Source: Bryopsis sp. KO-2023 (Eukaryota; Chlorophyta; Ulvophyceae; Bryopsidales; Bryopsidaceae). Taken from it: a stretch of DNA of 64,000 nucleotides. Every line of letters begins with the position of its first letter. Position 1 is the first letter of the stretch. Positions 11,682 through 21,002 of the stretch are shown here, piece by piece. A program made the position numbers and the translations under genes. Location: the NCBI GenBank assembly GCA_030272585.1, contig BSYQ01000020.1, positions 1 through 64,000 on the forward strand, written 5' to 3'. Below the pieces are notes generated by a model, which saw nothing but the letters and a program-made list of their open reading frames with translations, did no database searches and had not been told where the DNA came from.

Positions 11682-12710
11682 TCAGTCAAAGTGCCTCATG
11701 TTTTCCTCCATTTTCTTCCAGCCATTGACCACAGAGCTCTTTTTGCTTTTCATCCATGCCCACAAATCCGTGTACCACCTTCCCAAAAGCGGCTTGAGTG
11801 CACTGTCCCTATTATCAACGGTTGTTGCATCGACGGAACCATCCAATTCCAGTTTCTTAAGAACTTCCGAGCAATAATATTCTCCGTACTTGGTCTTGAT
11901 AAAATCCTTCACGGGTTTGTTTATCGCCAAGTCCAAAACACACAACCAATCCGTCGTTCGTCCCGGAATTTCTTCCAACGTCTTCACTTCTTCCCACCTC
12001 TCACGAAATTTTTCAAAACAGTCCTTAAGAACTTCTTCAGGCATTACTCTCGACGTCGTTGATTTTCTTTTCACGAATTTCAGATGGTAACTGAGTACCT
12101 TCCTCGCCCATTCCAGGGTAATATCAACTCCCCCCCCGTTTTCCAAAAGAACTCCTCCTTTTCCATTCGCAATTAAACTCGCTTTTGCTACGGCGCCAAC
12201 AATTCGAGGATTCAAACGACCACTTGCACTTCTAATTGCGTTCAAGAGTTCAAGCACTCTTTCGTGATCCACTGTAGAAAGAAGAGTGGGACGCCCACGC
12301 GCAATCTTTTTCACATATTCCTCCTCGGCTAAATTCAAAGCCTCCTTTTTTTCATGTCCTTGTTCACGATACTTCGCACTCAATTTTCGAAGCTTTCGAG
12401 CCCACAGTCGAACATTAGCTTGCTCCAAATCAGTCGAGAATTCCGACTTCCGTTTCTTTTCGTTCGCGATCACAACACCTGCACTTAAAGAAGTCTCCAC
12501 AACCTGGCGAGCGACTTGAGCTTGATATTCCTTTGGAATGCTCTTCCTCGTTCTTGGTCCGTTTCCATCAACTTCGCCTTTCTCAATCAAATTAATAACG
12601 GTAGGAAGGGTGGATGCGGACGCCTCCGACACATTCTTTCGTAGCTCGCTCACATCTGGCAACAGTCGTTCTGGTCGAGCAAGAAATTTATCTAGCGATG
12701 TTTGTTTCAT
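11682..12710 (-). CDS. pogo transposase lacking the central catalytic core
   Basis: An uninterrupted 342-residue frame. Residues 1-10 (MKQTSLDKFL) resemble a PCNA-interacting (PIP) box. Residues 85-135 are basic and helical. Residues 140-235 contain a helix-turn-helix-like DNA-binding region ending WARKVLSYHLKFVKRKSTTS, a block well known in pogo-like proteins of the DDE_1 superfamily. Residues 250-280 (RTTDWLCVLDLAINKPVKDF and onward) match the region after the second aspartate, normally TDxLQPLDLxxNKP. About 150 residues that should lie between 245 and 250, with the first two catalytic aspartates, are absent although the frame stays open. The product could bind ends but should not cut DNA. 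The ATG at 12,710 follows a (CGTTTT)n-like leader (12,711-12,740) and is the only start that keeps the PIP-like motif. It may act as a repressor or a domesticated DNA-binding protein; that is inference. Confidence 0.75.
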   Translation of the reverse strand: MKQTSLDKFLARPERLLPDVSELRKNVSEASASTLPTVINLIEKGEVDGNGPRTRKSIPKEYQAQVARQVVETSLSAGVVIANEKKRKSEFSTDLEQANVRLWARKLRKLSAKYREQGHEKKEALNLAEEEYVKKIARGRPTLLSTVDHERVLELLNAIRSASGRLNPRIVGAVAKASLIANGKGGVLLENGGGVDITLEWARKVLSYHLKFVKRKSTTSRVMPEEVLKDCFEKFRERWEEVKTLEEIPGRTTDWLCVLDLAINKPVKDFIKTKYGEYYCSEVLKKLELDGSVDATTVDNRDSALKPLLGRWYTDLWAWMKSKKSSVVNGWKKMEENMRHFD

Positions 12711-12863
12711 CGAAAAACGAAAACGAAAACGAAAACGAGCGAACGCGGACCAAGCTCAGTGCAAACATTCCAATACCGTCGCCTATTTATCTCACAAGTC
12801 GGCAGTGCCATTTGTGACTTCCCTTGCATTGAACTTCGAACTTCAAGTGAGTTTTTTTTGAGT

Positions 12864-12967
12864 TTCTGCGTTTTTCCACTGTGTTTTCGACTTCTCTGCG
12901 TTTTTCCACTGTTTTTTCGACTGTGTTTTCGACTTCTCTGCGTTTTTCCACTGTGTTTTCGACTTCT
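12864..12967. repeat. Tandem repeat upstream of the pogo frame
   Basis: Units built on TCTGCGTTTTTCCACTG followed by TGTTTTCGACT recur three to four times with partial units between them. The array is upstream of the minus-strand pogo gene and could be part of its promoter or a terminal binding array. Confidence 0.85.
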
Positions 12968-13049
12968 CAATAAGTGTTGGTGGTAATTCGAGAATAGAAA
13001 GAAGTTTGCGCGGATTCGTTTTTCCGATGTTCATAGACTTCGCGAACAT

Positions 13050-13123
13050 CTTCACGTTCTCGACGTTCATATACTTCGAATGTGAAGAGGTTCTCGAAGT
13101 ATATGAACGTCGAGAACGTGAAG
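13050..13123. repeat. Perfect 30-bp inverted repeat (hairpin)
   Basis: The left arm 13,050-13,079 starts CTTCACGTTCTCGACG. The right arm 13,094-13,123 is its exact reverse complement, and the loop is 14 bases (13,080-13,093). It lies inside the right end of the pogo element. No mismatches are seen, so it is either young or maintained. Confidence 0.9.
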
Positions 13124-13284
13124 AGTTCGTTTTGAGGTAGGCTAGGCGACTGGAGTTTTCCCACAGGGCTTTTTGCGATTGAAGAGTGTAACAAAATTAA
13201 TTACGGAAAAATTAATTACACCTTTTCGAAAACCGTAATTAGCGTAACGATTTTTTTCCATAATTAATTTTGTAAAACACGGTA

Positions 13285-14076
13285 TCCCCATCGATGGCAT
13301 CAAAGGCAAGAATGAGACTATTCCTTTCAATTCCATCAAAACATATCACAAAAGTTCATTGATGTTTTTTCGGGAAGAAAATCATAGAAATAAATCCCGA
13401 CAAATGATCGTCGCTCTACTCCGTCCGCTGCCAGCGCAAGTAAATATTCGTCCGAGCGAGGCCAATATCTGCGCGTTTCTTTAAATGTTCCGCTCTCGTT
13501 CAAGCTTGAATGCGGTTAGGCCGTTTGTGGTCTTTCCTTGCGACGTGGACATGTTGGAATTTGCAGAGATAACCGGGGGCTCGAAATTCCACGATGGATG
13601 TAAAAAAAATATATATAATTTACATTTAAATGCTTTTGAGACTTCAGTCACAAATAGCTTATGCGGCTAATAATCTATCCTTTTGTTTTTTTTCTGGAGC
13701 AAATTTTGGTCGTCATAGTTCATTATGAGAAAAAAAGGGGATTTAATTAGCGGATTTTTGGGTAAAATGCTATCACGAAAAAAATATGTTTGTAACGAAC
13801 ACTGTTGGGGACAAGCACAAACCAACACCCCGGGGAATCAAACCTCCGATGCCTCACCTTGAGTGACGTATTTTGATTTGCTTAGGTAACGGTGCTCACC
13901 AACCAAAACAAATAATTGTTGCATCTTTTTTTTTTAAAGCGCATGATCTCTAGGGGTTCTCAAGAGCTTATTATTTCAATGATATACCTATTGAAGCTAT
14001 ACACGTAAACGGAAATAAGCACCCTTGAACGATCTATGCTAGGCGCATAAATCGTTTGCATGCTAGCATTCAATAT
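13285..14076. other. No gene recognised
   Basis: AT-rich flank of the pogo element with only short frames and no repeat structure seen. Confidence 0.35.
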
Positions 14077-14345
14077 TCAATAATCTAAGCAAATGCAATA
14101 TTCATCCCTTCGAGGTTTTCCTGTCACGACCAAAGGTAAAACGACCCCAGGAGTGTGAGTGATTTCCCTCACAGTCCCTAGTGACTCCCACTCCTGTATC
14201 ATACCTTTCACCACATCATACTCCTTGCCCATTAGCTTGCGTTGTTCATAAAATCGCATAGGAGGTGTCGATTTCAGTGGCATCTCGTCCTTGACCTCCT
14301 TATCAAAGCACCCGGTGATGACCCAAACAATATATGGTAAGCCTT
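14077..14345 (-). pseudogene. LTR-retrotransposon reverse-transcriptase fossil
   Basis: The minus-strand reading includes EYDVVKGMIQEWESLG, then VVLPLVVTGKPR and CICLDY. This corresponds to the start of a Ty3/Gypsy-like reverse transcriptase, where family members read roughly E-I-x-x-L-L-x-x-G…SPWASPVVLVKK…R-x-CVDYR. It is a short fragment without LTRs, clearly old, and unlike the chromovirus at 36-44 kb. Confidence 0.5.
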
Positions 14346-14825
14346 GTGGTGCTCTTCCACGAATGTAGCTACACCGACTTTATTGTTATTAGTTAAAGCG
14401 GTAGCGTCAAACGCGGGACATGCATTTTGTCGAACTGTTAGGCGAAAGAACCTCTACTCGCCTCCCTTGGAGATGGACTGCACAGATGGCAGTCTTTGTG
14501 CCGATTTGCACGCCTGTTCGTTCGTGTTCAATAGAGGAATCCTCAATTGCTTCTTTCTCGACCATGCAATTGAACTCGTGATAACTTCAGCGGGCAAACG
14601 ACCTCAGTTCAGAACAATCTTCGACGTCTTCAACATAAGGAAGGATTAACGTTCTCGCCTTTTGAGCTAGAAGCACTACAAATCTGCCAAACGGAACAAA
14701 CAACACTCTCTCGCGTATCACCTATGTTCCGGTGTTCGTGTGCCACGAACGAAACAACGATCGTGCCCGGCCTGAAATTGATCATCCTCGCCGGTTGTTA
14801 ATGTAGCCGTGCAACACGGGGATGA
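14346..14825. other. No gene recognised
   Basis: Short frames only. Nothing identifiable lies between the reverse-transcriptase fossil and the dispersed repeat that follows. Confidence 0.3.
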
Positions 14826-15000
14826 GTAGCTTAAATTTCTAGGTCTCTCCCGGAGGTGTATTTTATCTATTTTGGTTGTGAAAAAACAAACGCTTTTCAA
14901 CGTCTTTCATCGTCTTTCATCACTTGTTCAATTCATCACTTGTTCAAGCCGCTCACGCTGATTTGGATCGCTCAATTGGAATGAACCCACCTAAAGAAAG
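14826..15000 (-). repeat. Dispersed repeat, third copy (inverted)
   Basis: On the minus strand this matches 50,180-50,345. It shares GAGCGATCCAAATCAGCGTG, then a GAACAAGTGATGAAAGACG block and CACCTCCGGGAGAGAC. In the 50-kb copy the first part reads as protein (LSDPNQREKLEQVMKDVKK). In this copy GAACAAGTGATGAA and GTGATGAAAGACG are partly duplicated in tandem. It suggests a decayed gene or element segment; the family is unknown. Confidence 0.6.
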
Positions 15001-15491
15001 AGATAAACAACTTTTATTATTTCAATGCATCGGTTCAATCAACTCAGTGCTTCAAACTCTTCAGTGCCACACAATAAGTCACAAGTTCCAAAACATTTTG
15101 TGGTAGTTTTGAAATGGAGTGGAAATATCACAAAACTTCAAACAGCAAAAGTGAACACCAGCGGAGTACTATGATGCCGGAATCTAAGCACTGATAGTGA
15201 AGCTGTGGTTGACATAATAGTGGTTGGCCGTGTTAGTTGGATTCGTGATAACTTGCGGCTAACGCAAGTGTACTTGCGGGGTTTGAGGTTAGACAGCTTT
15301 CTAGCTAGCGCAGTTGTGAACGCTACTAGAACACTTAAGTGAAAGTGATTGCGTCAGGCAAGCACTTGAACAAAAACACACACACAAACACACACACACA
15401 AGCGGGCACACACAAATCCCACGAATCCCGAGTTTACAACGAATACGAATGTCAAAAGGAACGAGTGGGCACTTAAATAACCCTAAGTGTA
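15001..15491. other. No gene recognised, contains a CA microsatellite
   Basis: No coding signal is seen. The stretch from 15,376 to 15,415 is an imperfect (CA)n microsatellite. Confidence 0.5.
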
Positions 15492-15499
15492 GTACGCTG

Positions 15500-15883
15500 C
15501 AGAGTTGGGCTGAGACCCCCGTGCACAGGACAGAACAGAACAGATTGTTCTGTGCACAGGGTCAAACCTGTGCACCACAGGTCCATAGACTGCACAGAAC
15601 AGCACAGACAGGGTCTGTGCAGGTTCTGTGCAGAGTTTGTGCAGAGTTTGTGCGGATTCTGTGCAGATTTTGTGCAGATTCTGTGCAGTTCTGTGCAGAG
15701 TCTGTGCGGATTCTGTGCTGTGCTGTGCAGTCTGTGCGCCTGTGCAGCACAGGTCTGACCCTGTGCACGTCTGTCCTGGAATTTCGACAACAGGACAGGA
15801 CAGCACAGGGTGCACAGATCCGTACAGAACCCTGTTCTGTGCGCTGCACAAAACAGGGGCCTGTTTTGTGCAGCCCATCACTG
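15500..15883. mobile_element. Non-autonomous hAT element with CTGTGCAG arms
   Basis: It is bounded by a perfect 8-bp target duplication GTACGCTG (15,492-15,499 and 15,884-15,891). The ends CAGAGTTGGGCTG and CAGCCCATCACTG are imperfect inverted repeats beginning CAGxG, as in hAT elements. Almost the whole interior consists of short motifs CTGTGCAG, CTGTGCGG, GTGCACAG and GACAGAACAG in both orientations. Several open frames on both strands here are only by-products of this array. No transposase is present. Confidence 0.85.
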
Positions 15884-15891
15884 GTACGCTG

Positions 15892-17190
15892 ATGCATGCC
15901 CCAAACCCGAGGTCTAATCAGTCTCACATATGAACTTACATGCGTTAGCCACCCTGGTCCCAACCCCAGACTACCTCGTAGAGCACTAAAACACTAACAA
16001 GCACTCCTTGTTCAACCCCAACACAACACCCACTCGAAAGAACGCTGAAAAACAAAGCAAAAAAGCAAGGCCCTCATGCGCAGGCTTTCGCTCCTCGCTT
16101 AATTGATCACCAACCATCGCCTTGGCGTCCCAACGGCCTGTGGCAAGCGAAGAAAAAAAGAAAAAACAAAGGGTCGCGCTTGGACTTTGCTCCCCCGATA
16201 CATCTTATTGAATCTTACCGTTCTGTCCAAGTTATTGCTGCGGGGTCGGCACGCCAAACTTGTGAACGAAATTCCATGGAGGCTTTTGCGTTCGGTTGGC
16301 CACCGCGTCCGAATACCCTTTAAAAAAAATAAAAGCTTAGAAAAACAAAAAAATTATCATGAAAACGTCGACTTTTTTCGAACGAACCTCTCGCAACCAC
16401 TGAAATTCCTTTTTCCTTGCACCCCCAAACGTGAAGTAAGGGTTCCCACCCGTGCGGCAGGTGTTGTAAAACGCGAATTCTTTGTCCCGAAACACCCCCG
16501 GAACCAGCTCCAACGACCGATGGGAGAGCCGTCTCGGACTACCCAAATGAGCACCAATCTTCAGTCGGGTGCCGGTCGTTGGAGCTGGTTTGGGCGCAAG
16601 GGTGAGGGCCCTTTGATCAAGTGGGTGGGCGGTCAACAAGGCTGGGTTGGCGGTCGGGCCCATTCTTGCTCCAGGTGGAGGGAGTCCGAAGTGGTTCTCA
16701 TGATGGCGCTTGTGGCAAGGAGAAGCTCTGTGGATTTCACTTGTCTTTCGACAGTGCATTGACGCTGAAAAAGTCTCCTTAGGCGACAGAACGAGTCATG
16801 ATGTGCGCACTCTTTCCTTGCCTGTCAAAGTACGACAGACACGTTTTCACGTTGTTGACAAAACGACTAAACTCTCTTCACAAAAATCGTGAACACGCGA
16901 AAGTCTGTGAGCAGACTTGTTTGAAGAACAGCAAATTAAGCAAATGTAATTCCAACATACTCAACATGACCTTTCTAAATTGAACAATAATTCACTTTAT
17001 CCTTAGTGTTCCCTTTCACTCGCATTATTAACATTTCAAATTTTCTATCCAAGACAAGGTTCCAAGATCACAAAAGCCAACAGAAAACTTCTCGAAGGTA
17101 CGCACTCAGAGGCACAGATCCTCCCAACAGATGCTGAGAGCACCAAGCCAATCACTATGAGAAATCCCGATCTTTGTGGGATGTTTTCCA
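15892..17190. other. No convincing gene; contains an 18-bp inverted repeat
   Basis: An open frame at 16,103-16,762 (plus) is basic and low-complexity and has no recognised domain; I do not call it a gene. A perfect inverted repeat occurs at 16,502-16,519 and 16,573-16,590 (AACCAGCTCCAACGACCG and its complement) with a 53-base spacer. Confidence 0.4.
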
Positions 17191-17191
17191 A

Positions 17192-17378
17192 ACCCCGCAC
17201 AGAATCCTGAAACCCGTGCACAGACACAAAAGAACCCCGCACGGCTCTGTGCCCAGGTTTGGCCTAATTTCGTGTGGGGTTGAGGTCCAACCCCGCACAG
17301 ACTGGAACTCCGCACACAGAACCTGACGTCTTTCCCGTGGTGGGACCCCGCACTGATGAAACACAACCCGCACAGTGT
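17192..17378. repeat. Cluster of CCCCGCACAG motifs
   Basis: CCCCGCACAG or close variants recur about six times in under 200 bp, with the complement GTGTGGGG between them. Another copy lies near 17,803. The texture resembles the hAT arm arrays, but I found no terminal inverted repeats or target duplication. Confidence 0.5.
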
Positions 17379-19662
17379 GAAAGAGAGAGGTTTCAAAAAG
17401 GTTCTACTGTGAAAAAAACGATGGAAGAACGATCCTTGGACTTGGAGTCGCTCGACATCGCAAACATCACTCCGGAATCGCCAGGGGTACGTCCCCCCCG
17501 TCTCCACAGAGAACCGACCCACCACAGAAATCGTTGACATCTGTGGCTAGCCGCGCTTCCTGTTGGCACTCGTGGAAGTCGCCACTTCTCGCTGACGACC
17601 AACAGTGAAAATGGTCACTTGGTGTGGCGAGGATAAAAAAAATGTCGATTATTCGCGCGGCGTCCGAGCGCTCCGTCCGACATGTGGAACACATCGTAGA
17701 TGTGTGGGGTGGGGGTGTGAAACTCCAAGACTTTGTCCAATTTCGTGTGATTTTTCGCGACTTCAATTTTCTTCGAAATTTGGCGGTGATTCGACCATCC
17801 CCGCACAGAGCGGGTTTTCCCATAGTGCTGCTGTTTCGAACCTGTCCAACAACTGAGAGAAGTCGTCGCATGGCGCCAAAATTCCAGCGCCAACCTCTTT
17901 CCCCTACGACTTCTTAGCGCGGGACACGAAGAACATTTCGGCGGGTATCTGATTTAAGTCATTATTGTTGACAGGGTTTTTTCACGGGTTCGGGACTACA
18001 AAGCTAAAGTCGAGTCAAAGATAACATGTGCTGCTCATGCTCCAAACGACGAGTTTGAGTCGTTTGGGGTTCAGTTCCTTGAAGAGTGCGCAGCAGTACA
18101 GCCGGGCAAACCGAGGCGGCTTTTCGATGAAAAGGACAGAAACCGTAGGACAACGGTGAGAATGGGGTGAAGAATGTTGCTTCCAGATATCGGTCGCGGT
18201 GTGCGTTTGGCCATATGTTTTTTCACTATTTTTACTATGTACCTAACAAAGGCGATGCTTTTAAAAAATGGCGTGGAGAGGAAGGTGAGGAAGCCTTGGC
18301 GGCTGCATTGGCATCGATGCTAGCTTTCCGAGTGAACGCCATGTATGCTCGATGGTGAGGCACGTATCGCTTGGGAAGGGTTGCTAAACGAATCGAGAGA
18401 CGTCTTAAGAATAGTACGTGGACAGAGAATTTTATTGTAATTTTTTTAGGTGGTTTATGGCAACTCAGAAAAAAGTTGGTCGATAGAGCGCGGGATCGAC
18501 ACTGTGGTGTATCTTTCGATGTGCAGCGTTCTGCCATTCAAACCCAGCCGCACCCAAGCGAATTGCAAGTTAAGGCCTGCTTTTTTTTTTGTAGGTTGAT
18601 GACCCACAAAATATCACCAGCTGCTCGTATTGCTGAGGATTATACAAAGGGCTAGGGACAGGGGCCCAACACATTTGGAAAAAGGTCAAATAAAAACGAA
18701 ACTCCAATGTTGCGTCATAAAACTGATGCTTTGTTTTAATATTCTGGGAAAAATAAAATATACAAAGGGATTTTCTGTGGGCAAGCTTTTCTTTCTGGAA
18801 CCAAATTTTTTTTTCCTTAATTATTTATGGGCTTTGCAAGCAGTTTCACTTTCGCATGTTTCTGGTTGGCCCCTGAAACAAAACTGGGATGACTGAAAAG
18901 GAATTTTTCGAAATAAAAAGATGAGCCAAATGCACCAGAGTTGCTGGAGTGTTTAATAATCTAATCTTAATCAACTGGTTTTGATTAAAACACAAGAATG
19001 GATAGTGCCGGTTGTTTTTTGTACATTCCCCTTATGTGTAACCCATTTCTTTCTTCCCCATGTAGAATGATATCCACAAGCATGATACTTTCCCCCCCCA
19101 AAAGAAAAAAGAAAAAAGAAAAAGAAAAAGAAAAAAACGAAACAAAAGACGAGTCGAAAAGGTTCGATCAACGCGCACCTGGCAGCACAAAATAAAACTG
19201 CAGAAAAAGAAGTCATGAAAAGTATCCTCTTGCCGCGATTTCAGAGGGTTGAAATGCCAAGGGCTCCACCTCACTCCACAGCAAAAAGTCAGACATAGAC
19301 GCTTCTTTAAAGCATTTCAATCACCCCCCTGGCCCCTTTCTTTTTTTTTTGACTTCTTTTGAGTCTGACCTACACAACATTGGTGACAATTTTCCCTGTG
19401 GATTCCTGGGGGGCCAGTTCCACTGGTACTTTCGACCTACATGATGCAGATTATGGACTACATACAGTGAAAGGTCGCTTCTATGGGATATCCACAAAAC
19501 TGGGTACTAAACAAAGGGGGGGGGAGTGGGTGGAGCGGCCTCAGCCCTACCCACAGCGAAATCAGAGTGTGTAAGAAAATATGACTTCCAGAAAGCAACT
19601 CAGAGCCTCCATGATTGTTGTCAGTCATAGGCTACAGAAGTGACGATCCAATGCAACAACAG
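17379..19662. other. No gene recognised
   Basis: Frames of up to about 130 codons near 17,467-17,917 are open on several frames at once and carry no known domain. An A-rich tract (AAAAAG)n lies at about 19,100-19,140. The stretch ends at the target duplication of the next hAT element. Confidence 0.35.
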
Positions 19663-19670
19663 CTTGTAAG

Positions 19671-20135
19671 CAGAGATAGGACTTTACGGTTACGGTCACC
19701 GTAACCGGACCGTAACCACCGTAACCGGACCGTAACCGGAGTACAATTTTCGTCAGAAAATCGTACTTTTACGGCCGTAACCGTAGCACCGTACCACTCC
19801 GTACCGCTCCGTACCGGACCGTAACGACCGTAACGGCCGTAACAACCGTAAACCGTAGAAAGTGACCCCCGCAGGGTCCCGCGATTCCAACGGAACCCAG
19901 GGGGATTCGAACCCGCGACCCTACTGACTGCAGCCTAACGCTTTAGCACTGAACCACGCTACTTCACGGTGATTTAGGGCCTACCGTAGTTATACCGTAC
20001 CTGTTCCGGACCGTAAAAACAACATATTACTCCGGTTACGGTACGGAGTTACGGCCGTAGTACGGTGACCGTAACCCGACCGTAACCGGACCGGACCGGA
20101 GTCGGACCAAAAATTTGGCCCAAGTCCTATCTCTG
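19671..20135. mobile_element. Non-autonomous hAT element with CCGTAACCG arms
   Basis: A perfect 8-bp target duplication CTTGTAAG lies at 19,663-19,670 and 20,136-20,143. The terminal inverted repeat is a perfect 14-mer, CAGAGATAGGACTT at the left and AAGTCCTATCTCTG at the right. The CAGAG start and 8-bp duplication are hAT hallmarks. Both arms are arrays of CCGTAACCG, CCGTACCG and their complements. A tRNA-like core on the minus strand lies between the arms. Confidence 0.9.
19853..19972 (-). repeat. tRNA-like core and tail inside a hAT element
   Basis: The minus strand carries an A-box-like TGGTTCAGTGC (19,946-19,956) and a B-box GGTTCGAATCC (19,903-19,913), spaced as in a tRNA gene. A GGCTGCAGTC stretch lies between them where an anticodon arm would fall. 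It is followed by a tail CTGGGTTCCGTTGG…GGGACCCTGCGGGGG (19,853-19,900). The same tRNA-like/tail combination is in the next hAT element. It could be a captured SINE or tRNA relic, or a structured part of the element itself. Confidence 0.65.
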
Positions 20136-20143
20136 CTTGTAAG

Positions 20144-20872
20144 ATGATGAACCCATTTCAGCTGCCTGTAGCAATTCATTCACAACATTGTTTCAACCAA
20201 CATGTGTCTATCGAGCCAAGCGGAACCAATTATTCTCTAGCAGTTTCATTCCCATCCATCCAGTGAAGTCTTGACTGTCAAGACAAAAATATTCCACGGA
20301 ATGTGCCAAGTAGATTAAAGTAGGGTCAATCCTGTGTGGGAAATTGCAACCACAGCAATCCACAGCCAAAATTATCAATCAAAATATTGACATTACCTTT
20401 ATCTTTTTTTTCTTAATCAAAATTCGAGCCCTGGAAAAGACAAACTAAAAGAAAGGGAAGATCATCATCATAAAAAGGGAAGAAAAGTGGAGTTTTGAGT
20501 TAGTGGCGAAGGAATTCTTATTCATAAGGGAGTGTTGGAGGGGGAATGGGGGGGTGTTCCCCCCTATCTTATTTATATTTGCGCAAGCGCTTTCGTCGCT
20601 GGCGGAGCATCTATTACATCCGACCCATTAATCACGATTACCCAGGTGCCCCAGTCTGAGTTTCCACGGCCAGTTTGATGGCAGCTTGGCGACTGACGCC
20701 GAACGAAAGCCATCAAGCGCGCTAATAGAAAGTCGGGGAGTGGGAGGTAAGGGTGAGCTATTTTTTTATGGACAGTTTGACCGTGTTGACCCAGTGGAGT
20801 CGAACACAAAACGCAGGTGTGACATCTTTGGGATGGCGCCGAAAAGTTTGTTCGGTGGCGGGATAAAATTGA
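20144..20872. other. No gene recognised
   Basis: Short frames only. No repeat or domain is seen before the tRNA-like structures at 20,873. Confidence 0.35.
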
Positions 20873-20936
20873 GGGGGTCTCGGACGCACTGGAAACGGTC
20901 CAGAATGACGGGGTTCGACTCCCCACTGCGTTTTGA
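20873..20936 (+). repeat. tRNA-like 64-mer, copy 1
   Basis: It can fold as an outer stem ACGCA/TGCGT, a hairpin CTGGA-AACGG-TCCAG, and a T-arm GGGG-TTCGACT-CCCC with a standard 7-base T loop and a B-box. No D-arm is visible. The 3' half resembles the 3' part of mascRNA-type tRNA-like RNAs. A copy with three differences lies at 35,780-35,843 in unrelated flanks. It may be a mobile tRNA-derived repeat or a small structured RNA. Confidence 0.5.
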
Positions 20937-20958
20937 TAAAAACTGGAATGAGTGACAG

Positions 20959-21002
20959 GAGGAGGTGGGAAACGTGGGTTCGACTCCCACACCTCCTCAC
21001 CA
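20959..21002 (+). repeat. tRNA minihelix-like hairpin ending ACCA
   Basis: GAGGAGGT (20,959-20,966) pairs with ACCTCCTC (20,991-20,998). Inside lies a perfect T-arm GTGGG-TTCGACT-CCCAC. The sequence directly after the stem is ACCA, as in a discriminator base plus CCA. D and anticodon arms are absent. It is 22 bases downstream of the other tRNA-like unit. Confidence 0.5.

Larger units (their letters stand above)
10941..13282. mobile_element. pogo-type (Tc1/mariner) DNA transposon
   Basis: The ends are inverted repeats. The left end begins CCGTGTTTTACAAAATTAAT and the right end (13,241-13,282) reads the same inverted, with a few mismatches further in. Both ends are flanked by TA (10,939-10,940 and 13,283-13,284), the classic Tc1/mariner target duplication. 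The motif AATTAATTACGG recurs inside both ends, for example near 10,954 and 13,195. The element holds a pogo transposase frame on the minus strand and a nested smaller element near its left end. Its size of 2.3 kb includes about 550 bp of nested insertion. Confidence 0.8.

Noticed and set aside
15449-15963. Several overlapping frames of 100-147 codons on both strands
   Set aside because: They are by-products of the CTGTGCAG array of the hAT element; the same repeat lacks stops in several frames.
16103-16762. 219-codon plus-strand frame
   Set aside because: It is basic and low in complexity, overlaps an open minus-strand frame and an inverted repeat, and has no recognisable domain.
19897-19975. 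Functional tRNA gene
   Set aside because: A- and B-boxes are present, but the unit sits inside a hAT element and shares a non-tRNA tail with another element. No clean acceptor stem closes it.
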